Shown piece by piece: positions 8,584-16,562 of a stretch of DNA of 64,000 nucleotides. The stretch comes from Kocuria rosea subsp. polaris (lineage in GTDB: Bacteria; Actinomycetota; Actinomycetes; Actinomycetales; Micrococcaceae). The notes beneath the pieces are model-generated. The model did not search any database. It was not told where the DNA came from and saw only the letters and a program-made list of their open reading frames with translations. The number at the start of each line of letters is the position of its first letter. The stretch's first letter is position 1. The DNA is taken from positions 47,145 through 111,144 of the forward strand of contig NZ_LQBK01000038.1 in assembly GCF_001483755.1 (NCBI RefSeq). Reading direction: 5' to 3'. A program made the translations under genes and the position numbers.

Positions 8584-8635
8584 GACGACAACCTTCCGAT
8601 CGATCCGATCGGAGGTCTCTCCCGGCCCGGCACGG

Positions 8636-8706
8636 GCCCGTTCCGCCGGACCCTCAGGGCCGTAGTGACGACGGAACGCTGGTGGGATACTCCCCTCCCT
8701 GCACTA
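8636..8706 (-). promoter_or_regulatory. Probable yybP-ykoY (manganese) riboswitch upstream of terC
   Basis: On the minus strand the leader contains GGGGAGTATCCC near 8695-8684, followed by a CGTTCC/GGAACG closing stem (8680-8640 region) enclosing GTCACTACGGCCCTGAGGG. The GGGGAGUA start plus a second arm with a purine-rich internal loop is the layout of the yybP-ykoY class, and TerC/Alx genes are its classic targets. The boundaries are approximate. This is recognised from motif and context, not from a covariance search. Confidence 0.65.
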
Positions 8707-8710
8707 ACCA

Positions 8711-8726
8711 GTGAAGCACACTTCAC
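8711..8726. promoter_or_regulatory. 16-bp inverted repeat at the terC promoter
   Basis: GTGAAGCACACTTCAC, a perfect 6-bp dyad with a 4-base centre, lies just upstream of the riboswitch where the terC promoter should be. It looks like a repressor operator, giving terC possible dual control (protein plus riboswitch). It could alternatively be a weak plus-strand terminator, since CTTTTT follows. Confidence 0.4.
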
Positions 8727-8912
8727 CTTTTTGCGGCAAGGGGCGCATCGGTACCCGCTCCGTCCACAAGGATCGGCCGGCCGGGATCCGGGTGTCGGCG
8801 GGGATCGTCCAGCTCGTCGTCATCACGGTGCCGCCGGACGGCCGGGCCCGCTCTGCCGGTGGGCTTCGTGGACCGGCTGCCCTCGGTCGGGACCGAGGAC
8901 GATGCGGGAGGC

Positions 8913-9125
8913 TCAGAGCAGCGGCACCAGTCCGCTCCGCAGCAGGGGCAGCCCGCGCAGGCCGAGGTACCTCTCGATCGTGGTGACCGACGGCGCGGTC
9001 AGGTCCTCCTCCGCCTCCCACAGCGCGTCGCACTCGTCGCAGACCTGCACGACCTCTCCGGTGGCCTCCACCCGGTAGCGGGCCACCGTGCCGTACTCGC
9101 AGTCCGGGCACTCGTCGGTCTCCAC
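8913..9125 (-). CDS. Small zinc-ribbon protein
   Basis: 70 residues. Two knuckles, CPDC near residue 6 and CDEC near residue 30, make a four-Cys zinc ribbon, followed by an acidic stretch and a hydrophobic tail (LGLRGLPLLRSGLVPLL). The GTG at 9125 is preceded by AGAGGAGCTGCC, the best Shine-Dalgarno in the area, and is preferred over the ATG further up. It has no partner gene; its role is unknown. Confidence 0.6.
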   Translation of the reverse strand: METDECPDCEYGTVARYRVEATGEVVQVCDECDALWEAEEDLTAPSVTTIERYLGLRGLPLLRSGLVPLL

Positions 9126-9287
9126 GGCAGCTCCTCTGCTCACGCTCCCCGGCACGGCGCCGGGCGCTCATCGGATCGACGCGAGGACCCCGCCGCGCTG
9201 GGGCCAGCGCTCACGAGGTCCTCGGGTGATCAGATTGTGCACCCCCGGGGCCGGTGCGCGGAAGGGCTGCCGCGCACCCGCCGCAGC

Positions 9288-10106
9288 TCACGAGGGCAGG
9301 GCCAGGAAGGCCCCCACATCGGTCGGCAGCCGGCGGACCAGCTGCGTGGACAGGTGACCCCGGCGCGGGTAGAGCACCAGGTGTCCGCGCGGAGCCCGGG
9401 CGGCGGTCTCGTGCAACAGCTGCGGGGTGTAGAACCGGTCGCGCGCACCGTCCACGACCAGCAGCGGGCAGCCCAGTGCGGACATCCGGTCCCCGACGTC
9501 GAAGGCGTCCTCGGCGTCGATCGTCGTCAGCAGGTCCGGGTCGCCGCTGCCGAGCACGCGGACCCCGAGCAGCCACCCGAGGACGCCCAGCGCCCGGGAC
9601 GTCGGTGCGGTGGCCCCCATGGTCGCCATGGTCAGTGCCCCGGCGCGCCGGACCTCCCCGCGCCGCAGGGACCGGGCGACCTCCTGCTGCACCCACCGCC
9701 CGCGCGGGCCCAGCCGGTGAGCGCCGGAGACGAGCACCAGCCGGCGCACCAGGCCGGGGTGGTCCAAGGCCAGCTGCAGGGCCACGCTGGCGCCGGTGGA
9801 GACCCCTACCACGTCGACCCCGCCCGTCTCCTCCGTGAACTGCTCCTGCAGGACCGCGGCGTAGTCCCCGGCGATCCCGGCCATGGTCGCCCCGGCCGGA
9901 AGCCGGTGCCGCCGGTTGATCCACCACACGGTGCGATCGGCGGGCAGGATGCGCAGCTGGGCGAGCTGCGCCGTCAGCTCCGCGCCCTCGGGCAGCCGGT
10001 GGTGGGCACTGAGCCCGGGAAGGAGCACCACCGCAGGGCCGGAGCCGACGCGCAGGAACGGCAGGCCCGGACCCAGGTATCCGCGGTCGGTCACGGTCCG
10101 GGCCAT
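9288..10106 (-). CDS. Alpha/beta hydrolase
   Basis: 272 residues with the alpha/beta-hydrolase fold. The oxyanion region is VVLLPGLSAHH, the nucleophile elbow GVSTG places Ser at about residue 103, the acid is Asp near 223 (VVDGARDRFY) and the base is His near 251 (YPRRGHLS). A cap region lies between about 130 and 205. Esterase or hydrolase of unknown substrate, cytosolic. It is divergent from the gene at 10469. Confidence 0.88.
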   Translation of the reverse strand: MARTVTDRGYLGPGLPFLRVGSGPAVVLLPGLSAHHRLPEGAELTAQLAQLRILPADRTVWWINRRHRLPAGATMAGIAGDYAAVLQEQFTEETGGVDVVGVSTGASVALQLALDHPGLVRRLVLVSGAHRLGPRGRWVQQEVARSLRRGEVRRAGALTMATMGATAPTSRALGVLGWLLGVRVLGSGDPDLLTTIDAEDAFDVGDRMSALGCPLLVVDGARDRFYTPQLLHETAARAPRGHLVLYPRRGHLSTQLVRRLPTDVGAFLALPS

Positions 10107-10390
10107 CTCAACCGGTCCTGGAGGGTCCGAGGGACGCCGACCGCACCGGGAACGTCCTCCGGACTCCGGCCGCCGGCGCGTCGCGTTGGGTGGGAGCTGC
10201 AGTCATGCCCCCAGTGTCCCGGGGCGGCGAGGCCGCCGCCAGAGCAGAACGGTTCGTGTCGTGCCCGACCCGGGGAACTGCGCCGAGAACGGACCCGAGG
10301 ACCCGTCGTGGTGCACGGCGGTCGTGAAGCCGACCACCGTCGCCGCGGGGAAACCCGCTGCCCCGGCGGCTGCCGGGAGGAGCGGCCGGC

Positions 10391-10460
10391 GGCTGTTACG
10401 GTTCCACCAGCAGGCACCGGGCGAAGACGTCGCCCCCGCCTCCGACGCCACGAGGAGCAC
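10391..10460 (+). promoter_or_regulatory. Promoter and 5' leader, copy B of a shared leader
   Basis: TGTTACGGTT (10394-10403) serves as -10, followed by a leader whose bases 10407-10433 are identical over 27 nt to 21862-21888. The conserved string GCCTCCGAC and CGAGGAGCACC follow at the same spacing. The gap 10107-10468 (362 bp) holds no gene I can support; its left part is the promoter region of the hydrolase and the rest is this leader. Confidence 0.6.
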
Positions 10461-10468
10461 CCCGGCTG

Positions 10469-11242
10469 ATGGACGAACGGCGGAGACTCAACCAGGGCGG
10501 CGCCGTGTACCCCGGTGCCCGGGCGGTGGTCGTCCCCGCCCGCACCGGAGCCACCGGTGAACCCACCACCCGCCGTGCGGTCGTGGCCGCCGACCGGAAG
10601 AGCTTCACCCTCGACGACGGGCAGGTCTACGAACGGCTCTCCGGGGCACTGTGGTCCCAGCGCTACTCCCTGGACATCGGCACCCTGCTGGTCCGCCAGG
10701 CCTGCACCGAGGGTGCGGCCCTGTTCGACAGCCTCTGGCGCTCGGCCACGGACCCGTCGCCGCGCACCGCGGCCGAGATCGCGCAGGCCCAGGACCAGGT
10801 GGTCCTCGAGGCACTGCGCGCCCGGCACCGGGTCCCGCCGTGGGCGAGGGCGGACTTCTACTACGACACGGCACGGGCCCGGGACGCGCTGGCCGGGCTG
10901 AGCGCGGACTTCACCCGGATCCCCGACGAGAAGTTCTGGGCCGTGGTGGAGCACCACCGCCGCACGCCCGCCGAGATCGCCGGCCTCACCCGGCCGGTGG
11001 GCCCGGACTGCCTCACCGCCGAGCACGGCACCTGCCGGCGGTGCCGGCCCGTGCACGTGTGGGCCTGGGTCGCCGAGCGCCGCTGGAGCCACCACGGCGG
11101 GGACCCGGCGGTGACCTACGACGTCGGGGCGATCCTCACCGCGCTGGAGCGCATCGACCCCGGGTACCAGCACACCCCGGGCCGTGTCCTCGACCGCGTC
11201 CTCGACGAACAGCACCGCGCGGAGCAGGGCGAATCCGGGTGA
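10469..11242 (+). CDS. Hypothetical protein, long paralogue of the 165-residue protein at 3087
   Basis: 257 residues, soluble. N-terminal block (GARAVVVPARTG, SFTLDDGQVY), middle block (LFDSLWRSATD; FTRIPDEKFWAVVEHHRR near 150-168), a short CxxC segment (CLTAEHGTCRRCRPVHVWAW) and a last block (YDVGAILTALERIDPGYQ). Parts of the first, middle and last blocks match the protein at 3087. Its leader is shared with two other loci. Function unknown. The CxxC segment is absent from the shorter paralogue. Confidence 0.72.
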   Translation: MDERRRLNQGGAVYPGARAVVVPARTGATGEPTTRRAVVAADRKSFTLDDGQVYERLSGALWSQRYSLDIGTLLVRQACTEGAALFDSLWRSATDPSPRTAAEIAQAQDQVVLEALRARHRVPPWARADFYYDTARARDALAGLSADFTRIPDEKFWAVVEHHRRTPAEIAGLTRPVGPDCLTAEHGTCRRCRPVHVWAWVAERRWSHHGGDPAVTYDVGAILTALERIDPGYQHTPGRVLDRVLDEQHRAEQGESG

Positions 11243-11306
11243 GCCCGGGACCGGCGGAGCGGCCCGCCGCGGTACGGAAACCAGCCGCCCGGAGCGGTCC
11301 GGCACG

Positions 11307-11312
11307 TAGGAT
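11307..11312 (+). promoter_or_regulatory. Probable -10 box of the lipoprotein gene
   Basis: TAGGAT followed by CGGGCCA, the same 13-base string as the promoter at 5158-5170. It lies 74 bases before the ATG at 11386. Confidence 0.45.
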
Positions 11313-11385
11313 CGGGCCAGTGGCTGCACCCGCGCGCCCGGTGCTGCCTGCTCGGCCTCCGGCCCCACCGACGAGAGGACGTCCC

Positions 11386-11790
11386 ATGCGCCGCCCCCTT
11401 CCTGCTCTCCTGGCTCTCTCCGCCCTGGCGCTGACCGGCTGCGGGCCGACCGCCGCGGACATCCAGGCGATGGTGGACGGCAACACCGCCTACGACGACG
11501 CGCTGGCACTGCGCGAGGACGTCGTCGACGCCGGTGTGGAGTGCCCGGGCACGGACCAGCTGCGCGCCCCGGCCGATGCGTCGACCACCTTCCTCGACTG
11601 CGCCAACGGCGTCATGGCGATGGCCGTCGCGGGGTCCGAGGAGAGCATGGACCAGCTGCTGGGCCTCCTCCGGGACGAGCAGAACGCCTCGATCCTGCAC
11701 GCGGGCAACTGGATCGTCATCTCGAGGGACGCGGCGCCGCTGGAGCAGCTGCAGGACGAGCTCGGCGGGCAGATCAGCACGAACCCCTGA
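11386..11790 (+). CDS. Small putative lipoprotein
   Basis: 134 residues with a type II signal peptide: MRRPLPALLALSALALTGCG, lipobox LTGC with lipidated Cys near residue 19. The mature part is a compact alpha/beta domain (ECPGTDQLRAP, FLDCANGVMAMAVAGSEESM) with two further Cys that could form a disulfide outside the membrane. No family recognised. A GAGAGGACGTCCC site precedes the ATG and a strong terminator follows. Confidence 0.75.
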   Translation: MRRPLPALLALSALALTGCGPTAADIQAMVDGNTAYDDALALREDVVDAGVECPGTDQLRAPADASTTFLDCANGVMAMAVAGSEESMDQLLGLLRDEQNASILHAGNWIVISRDAAPLEQLQDELGGQISTNP

Positions 11791-11848
11791 GCGCTCGCGC
11801 TGGCGCCCCGGGCCACCGGATGCCTGCCGGCAGAAGGCGGCCAGCCCC

Positions 11849-11881
11849 GTCGCCGACAGGATCGTGCGTCCTGTCGGCGAC
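11849..11881 (+). terminator. Terminator hairpin after the lipoprotein gene
   Basis: A perfect 13-bp stem (11849-11861 with 11869-11881) with a 7-base loop, 59 bp after the stop at 11790. Confidence 0.7.
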
Positions 11882-12025
11882 GGGACTGTCGCCGCCGGCC
11901 GCACCGAGGACCCGTACGGGCTGAAGCGGCGCTGAATCCCCAGCCGGATCCGAGCGAGCCCTCAGCATCCGGTGCCACGATCGTGTGGCGTCGCAAACCG
12001 TGACGCGCCGCACACCTCGAGGATC

Positions 12026-12406
12026 ATGGGCTCCCCCACTCTGACCCCCACTCCCCGCACCGGTTCCCACGGCGTCTCCCGCACGGGCCACCGGGCCTCT
12101 CCGCACACCCGTCCGCCCGGCATCGGAGTCGGCGCCTCCCCGCAGGTGCTGCCTGCGGTGCAGGCCACGACGCTGTCGCGCTACCGGGTGCGCGCGGACC
12201 GGCCGAGCCTGAGTCTGCGCGCCGGTGAGCTGGTGCTGTGCGCGGTCTACGAGCCGACCGTGCTCGGCATGGTCGTCCTGGTCCGGTACGAGTCCGACGG
12301 CTACGCACCGGGCGCGCTGCTGGCGGCCCGCGACCTCGCCCTCGTCGAGCACACCCGGATGCGCGCCGAGCCCGTGGCGTGGTCGGTGCCGGGTGTGCGC
12401 GGCTGA
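12026..12406 (+). CDS. Hypothetical protein
   Basis: 126 residues. The first 45 or so are Ser/Thr/Pro/His-rich and probably disordered. The rest is a small beta-rich domain (YRVRADRPSLSLRAGELVLC, then VLGMVVLVRYESDGYAPGAL). A GAGGATC site is directly before the chosen ATG. I see no known family. Confidence 0.5.
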   Translation: MGSPTLTPTPRTGSHGVSRTGHRASPHTRPPGIGVGASPQVLPAVQATTLSRYRVRADRPSLSLRAGELVLCAVYEPTVLGMVVLVRYESDGYAPGALLAARDLALVEHTRMRAEPVAWSVPGVRG

Positions 12407-12555
12407 CCCGTTCCTGCCCCGGGCGGACCGCACACCGTCGGTCCGGGCCCGCGAACAGCCGCCGGGGTGCACGAGCCGGCCGATCGCACCACGGTCACCG
12501 TGACCGAGGAGCCGGCCGAGGCACCGGCAGCCGTCGAGGGACCGTGCGAGCGTTG

Positions 12556-12643
12556 CCGACCTCGACCACGGTCGGCCTGCCTCCGGCACGGGAGACCGAA
12601 CATGGTGGAGGCCCGTGCCCCTGATCGGGGTCCAGCCCTCCCC
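12556..12643 (+). repeat. Structured intergenic element, copy 2
   Basis: Copy of the element at 5436. Hairpin 1 (CCGACC/GGTCGG, 12556-12561 with 12570-12575) differs in sequence from copy 1 but keeps the pairing. The block GGCCTGCCTCCGGCAC is identical in both copies, and the following GGGAG...CGAAC...TG...GGAGGCCCG is similar. A further GC stem (CCCCTGATCGGGG) follows. It lies between the genes at 12026 and 12736. Confidence 0.45.
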
Positions 12644-12735
12644 TGCCCCACCCCCGAAGCGGGGCATTCCCCTTCACACACAGATCTGGTGGACTGGTCG
12701 CGGATGGCGACGCGACCGGATGGGATGCGGCAGGC

Positions 12736-13071
12736 ATGAAGGGCACGACGAAGCAGACGATCGGCACCGTGGTGCTGACCACGGGAGTCCTCACCGTGTT
12801 CAACTCCTTCGAGCTCCACACGGTGGGCCCGTTCTGGTTGGGCGGTTCGGTCACTGTCGCCGGCGTGCTGATCGCCGTGCTGGGGTGGAAGCTGATCTCC
12901 CGCGGGCGCGGTGACGTGGCCCTGGCAGACAGGCAGCGCAATGACGCGGACGTCGCCCGGCACCAGGCGTACTCGGCCGGTGGGACCGCACCCGGCCAGG
13001 GGCGGGGCGACGAGGAGGCCGGATCCGCCGAGACGGACTCCTCGCTCGAGGAACCGCCGGAGTCGCGGTAG
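12736..13071 (+). CDS. Small two-helix membrane protein
   Basis: 111 residues. Two adjacent hydrophobic helices (IGTVVLTTGVLTVFNSF and FWLGGSVTVAGVLIAVLGW) occupy residues 8-55. A soluble tail follows that is rich in Asp, Glu and Ser. The helix-short loop-helix arrangement followed by a polar tail resembles other anonymous membrane proteins in this region, but no family is recognised. Confidence 0.6.
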   Translation: MKGTTKQTIGTVVLTTGVLTVFNSFELHTVGPFWLGGSVTVAGVLIAVLGWKLISRGRGDVALADRQRNDADVARHQAYSAGGTAPGQGRGDEEAGSAETDSSLEEPPESR

Positions 13072-13223
13072 CGGCTCGGAGCTGCTCGACCCCCAGCCGG
13101 CGCACGACGGTCCGGGTCCCCGGATCCGTCGCCTCCGCGCCGGTGCACCGACGTGGGGCTGTGCGGGCCGCCGGATCGCTTCCCGGCCGGGCCGCCACGG
13201 AGCCGTCCGCGGGCCTCCGGGGT

Positions 13224-13418
13224 TCAGTCCCCGGCCATCAGGAAGCCGCCGGCAGCCAGGAACAGCGCGGCCGAGACGGCCAAGAACCCGGCAGCGGCCC
13301 GGCGGTCCCGGCCCTTGGGCATCGTGCCGCTTCCCCCGACCAGTCCCCGGGCCAGGAAGGCCAGGCCGGCGAACAGGAACCCGAGAGCGACCAGGTTGAG
13401 CTTCAGCGACGTCGGCAT
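13224..13418 (-). CDS. Small two-helix membrane protein
   Basis: 64 residues with hydrophobic segments LNLVALGFLFAGLAFLARGL and AAAGFLAVSAALFLAAGGFL separated by a basic loop (PKGRDRR). The Shine-Dalgarno is weak, so the exact start is uncertain. Unknown role. Confidence 0.5.
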   Translation of the reverse strand: MPTSLKLNLVALGFLFAGLAFLARGLVGGSGTMPKGRDRRAAAGFLAVSAALFLAAGGFLMAGD

Positions 13419-13619
13419 CAGCGGATCTTCGCTGTGGTCGCGCCCGTCTCCGCCATGTCGCCAGCGTAACGAAACGCGAGCGCGAGCCCACGCAGCTCGT
13501 CAGGCGGTCCGTGCGTCAGGTGGATTGCCGCAGCGCGGGCTGCTCTCCGGCAGGTCGGTCCGCCCGAGTTCCTCGAGGACCTCCTCGATGCCGCAGCGCA
13601 CCGGCGCTACGCTCGACCC

Positions 13620-14177
13620 ATGTGCTCCCCCAGCATCACGATCCGGCCCGCCGCCTGCGACGACTACGAAGCGGCCGCCGAACTCAACCGGCAGGTCGCC
13701 CCGCACCGGGATCTGACCCGGGAGCAGTTCGAGCGGTGGCTGGGCACCACCACGGTCGCGGAGACCCGCCGGGGCGAGATCGTCGGGCTGTGCCACGGCA
13801 ACCACTCCTCGGCCACCTGGCAGAGCTTCGTCGTGACGCCGGAGCCGCCCGCCGAGTGGCGGTGCAGCTACCTCGACACCCTCGTCGTCGCCCACCAGCA
13901 CCGCGACCACGGCATCGGCGCCGCCCTGCTGGAGCGCTTCCTGGACGCCGCGCGGGCGGCCGGCAACACCTGGGTCGTGCTCCGCCCCGCATCCCCCGAT
14001 TTCGTCCACGGAGTCGAGGAGCTGCTGGCCTTCTACGGGGCCGCCGGTTTCGTCCCGCTCCAGCACCGGCTCGCCCACGGCCTCACACGCGCGCTCGTGC
14101 TCGGCCGGGCCCTGGTCGAGCACCCCGGACACACCATCGAGCCGCTGCAGGTCACCGCCACGGTCCCCGGCCGCTGA
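13620..14177 (+). CDS. GNAT family N-acetyltransferase
   Basis: 185 residues. The acetyl-CoA pyrophosphate-binding motif A is clear: LDTLVVAHQHRDHGIGAALL near residues 90-108 (Q/RxxGxG/A type), followed by an alpha helix and ELLAFYGAAGFVPLQHRLAH, the usual GNAT C-terminal strand. The substrate is not predictable. It starts at an ATG immediately before a beta strand ITIRPA typical of GNAT proteins. Confidence 0.85.
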   Translation: MCSPSITIRPAACDDYEAAAELNRQVAPHRDLTREQFERWLGTTTVAETRRGEIVGLCHGNHSSATWQSFVVTPEPPAEWRCSYLDTLVVAHQHRDHGIGAALLERFLDAARAAGNTWVVLRPASPDFVHGVEELLAFYGAAGFVPLQHRLAHGLTRALVLGRALVEHPGHTIEPLQVTATVPGR

Positions 14178-14248
14178 CCCGCCCACCACATCCTGAGTGC
14201 GTGCACCCGGCCGTGACGCCGGACCCCCGTCCTGTGCCCCGGACCGCC

Positions 14249-14600
14249 GTGACCGACAGCCCGGTCCTCCACGTCCAGCAGGACGCGCGGCCGGACCTGT
14301 TCCGGCGCGGCGCCCCGCTTGTCGGACCGGTCTTCGCCGCGGTCGTCGTCGCGGTCCTGATCGGCGTGCCGATCCTGCTGACGGTGGCGTTCTGGAGCCC
14401 CTGGATGCTGTTCACGCGGATCTTCGTCGAAGCCGGCCTCCTGCCGCTGGTGACAACGGTGCGGGCCGTGCGGAAGGGGGCCTGGCGCCCTCCACCGCTC
14501 CAGCGACGTGCTGCGCGAGGCCGGCATCGGGACGACCGCGTCGGAAGTCCGGTTCCCGGTGGTTCCCCGGCGACGCCCGGACTCCGCCCCGACCCGGCAG
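14249..14600 (+). pseudogene. Probable decayed two-helix membrane protein gene
   Basis: From a GTG at 14249 there are about 75 protein-like residues: two membrane helices (VGPVFAAVVVAVLIGVPILL; LFTRIFVEAGLLPLVTTV). After about 14475 this frame becomes Arg-rich nonsense, while another frame becomes protein-like (DVLREAGIGTTASEVRFPVV near 14505-14565). One frameshift around 14480 would join them. The gap 14178-14764 holds nothing else I can support. Confidence 0.35.
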
Positions 14601-14764
14601 TCCGGGGCGTTGCCGCATCCGGGGCCGGTTCCGCGCACTGGGGCGTCGAGGAGTCAGCTGCGTGGGCGCGGCCGGCTCACCGGTCCCGCTCCGGCCCGAA
14701 CAGCGGTCCCACCGCTTGGTCCGGATCGGGAGCGCTCCGCACGCTCACCGATCGGAAGGCCCCC

Positions 14765-14905
14765 ATGGGTGACAACGCCGCCATCGAGACGATCTTCGGG
14801 CTCGTCCTCCTGATCCCGTGCGTGATCGGCCCGGGCCTGGTCGTCGCGCTGGTCGCCACATCGGTCCTCGCCCTGGTGCAACCGGGTCGGTTTCCTGCAC
14901 CCTGA
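14765..14905 (+). pseudogene. Truncated copy of the 112-residue membrane protein at 28138
   Basis: 46 residues beginning MGDNAAIETIFGLVLLIP, matching MGDNATVETVFELIFLLP of the protein at 28138, with the same CGGAAGGCCCCC ribosome site in front. It keeps only the first helix and ends where the intact protein continues. Upstream, the -10 of the intact copy (CGCTAGGTT) reads CGCTTGGTC here, so the promoter is probably lost too. Confidence 0.7.
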
Positions 14906-14931
14906 ACCCACGAGCCCTCGAAGGAGTCGAC

Positions 14932-15192
14932 ATGCTGCCCCTGATGCCCGCAGAAGCACTCGACAGCCCGCCCCCGTTCGGTCTCGTCCTGGGGATCCTC
15001 GGCCTGGCTGTCGCCGCGGTGTGCGTGGCGGCTCTCCTGCGTCTCTACCGCCCGAAGCATCTCGACCAGCGCACCGGCACCGATGGCGGAACGGCCGCTG
15101 GGGGCTCCACCGCTGGATTCTGGGGCTACGGCGGCGGGGATTCCGGAAGAGGATTCGACGGCGGCGGGGGTGTGGGCGGTGGCGAGTGCTGA
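14932..15192 (+). CDS. Small membrane protein with Gly-rich tail
   Basis: 86 residues: one hydrophobic helix (FGLVLGILGLAVAAVCVAAL, residues 16-35), a basic stop-transfer (LRLYRPKH), then a Gly-rich tail (GGDSGRGFDGGGGVGGGEC) ending in Cys. The Shine-Dalgarno GAAGGAG lies 5 bases before the ATG. Gly-rich tails of this kind occur in many single-pass proteins of unknown role. Confidence 0.55.
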   Translation: MLPLMPAEALDSPPPFGLVLGILGLAVAAVCVAALLRLYRPKHLDQRTGTDGGTAAGGSTAGFWGYGGGDSGRGFDGGGGVGGGEC

Positions 15193-15281
15193 CGCCGACC
15201 CTCCGAGAGGCTGCGCCTGACGGTCACCCTCACCGCTGTCGAGTGGCCGGCCGTGGTTGCCTCTCCTTCGGGCCTCCGACG

Positions 15282-15350
15282 ATGACGATCATCCAGCTCG
15301 TCGTCGAGACTCCGATCCTGCGGCGGGAACCCGTCACCGGCAGGCGGTGA
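15282..15350 (+). pseudogene. Remnant of the 102-residue membrane protein at 28487
   Basis: The short open stretch includes VVETPILRREPVTGRR, matching IVEAPILRREAVTERR of the protein at 28487. A stop codon follows at once, so only about 20 residues of the parent remain. Confidence 0.6.
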
Positions 15351-15384
15351 ATCGCCGCAACCGTGCTGCCGGTGCTGCGGGGTC

Positions 15385-16019
15385 ACCGGGTGACCGAGGC
15401 CCGCGTCCGTGCCGCCCGGTGGACCTTGACGGCGTGCTCACCGCCGCAGCGCCCATCGTGCTCCCCAAGACCGCTGATGGGGTGCAGGGGTTCATCATGA
15501 TCGCCGGGCTCGGGATCGGTGCGGCTCTCTGGGAGTTCACCGGAACGCTGCCCCGGATCGCCGCCGGCGTCGGCCTCGGTTCCGGCCTCGGACTCCTCCC
15601 GGGCAGGCGCCGGGCGCGCATCCGGGGTCCGGCACCGCCCCCGGGAACTCCATGGCAAAGCCACTGCGCCGCCGACTCGCACCGCGGGTGCTGACCGAGG
15701 GGGAGCGCGAGTCCAGCCTGTCCGCCGCCGACTGGTTCAACGGCACCCGGATGGCCGAAGGCAGGACCGACCGCGCCGGGGCACTGAAGCACATGCGAGA
15801 GACCATCGGCGGCTTCCCGCCCGAGCGATACGAGACGCAGCTGGACGCCGCCCTGGCCTGCTGCGACGCCCTGATCGACGAAGGCATCCGCAGACGAAGG
15901 CATCCGCAGGGGCCCCGGGTCCTGGACCCACGAGCTGAACATGGCCCGGCTGCGGGCTGCTCATCCCGGTTCCCGTGGCCGGGCGTCGAGGGAAGCCCTG
16001 GACCGGAGCCACCTCGTCC
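15385..16019 (+). pseudogene. Collapsed remnant fusing copies of the 29127 and 29808 genes
   Basis: In shifting frames this stretch reproduces pieces of the locus at 29.1-30.6 kb. VLTAAAPIVLPKTADGVQGF (compare VPVVLTEKAGGLHGF, gene at 29127) runs straight into GLGIGAALWEFTGTL (compare GLGMGAALWAFTGTL, gene at 29808). Then ESSLSAADWFNGTRMAEGRT and KHMRETIGGFPPERYETQLD are nearly identical to the 29808 protein. An internal deletion joins DAAL to CDALIDEG, and a last frame change gives a poor match to its C terminus near 15950-16017. Non-functional as it stands. Confidence 0.75.
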
Positions 16020-16130
16020 ACCGCTGATGCGCTCGGCCCCTGCGGCGTCCCTGGAGACATTCTGCGGACGCGCGGACGGATCTACGATCTGTGCCACGGA
16101 CATCGTCCCGGAGCTGAAGGAGGATTCACC

Positions 16131-16520
16131 ATGACCGCCTACGACGCCCTGCTGGCCTTCCTGCGCGAGCACCTGGAGCGCGACTGCGGCGGTGACGTCC
16201 ACGTGCTGCGCAGCAGCGTGGCCACCGCGATCGAGGAGCTGGAGCAGGGCACCGACACCCTCTACGCCCTGGTCGTGGCCTGGGGCCAGGACGCCGGGCC
16301 AGGATACGAGGGCCCGACCCGCTGGAAGGTCGTGGAGAGCGAGACCGGTGACGGACCGGTCTTCGCCTCGGGCTCCGTCACGGGCTTCACCGGGGCCGAC
16401 GAAGGCCGGGCCAGAATCGTCCGGGCCGTTCGGGAGCACGGATTCGAACCGGTCGGCGCGTTCTTGTACGGGATCGTGCCCGGAAGCAGCGTGGCGATGG
16501 TCCGCCGGCGTCCGCGCTGA
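16131..16520 (+). CDS. Hypothetical protein
   Basis: 129 residues, soluble, alpha/beta. Visible blocks: YDALLAFLREHLERDCGGDV, LYALVVAWGQDAGPGYEGP and a C-terminal hydrophobic strand VGAFLYGIVPGSSVAM. An excellent Shine-Dalgarno (AAGGAGG) precedes the ATG, and TACGAT about 45 bases upstream could be the -10. No recognised family. Confidence 0.65.
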   Translation: MTAYDALLAFLREHLERDCGGDVHVLRSSVATAIEELEQGTDTLYALVVAWGQDAGPGYEGPTRWKVVESETGDGPVFASGSVTGFTGADEGRARIVRAVREHGFEPVGAFLYGIVPGSSVAMVRRRPR

Positions 16521-16562
16521 CACCGGCCCGGGCCGCGACAGGATTCCAGGAGAGGCACGGGC

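Noticed and set aside
8711..8732. GTGAAGCACACTTCAC followed by CTTTTT as a plus-strand terminator
   Set aside because: No plus-strand gene ends there; the position at the terC promoter makes an operator more likely.
8704..8823. A 39-residue minus-strand frame upstream of terC
   Set aside because: It has no ribosome-binding site and its 3' end lies inside the terC promoter/riboswitch region.
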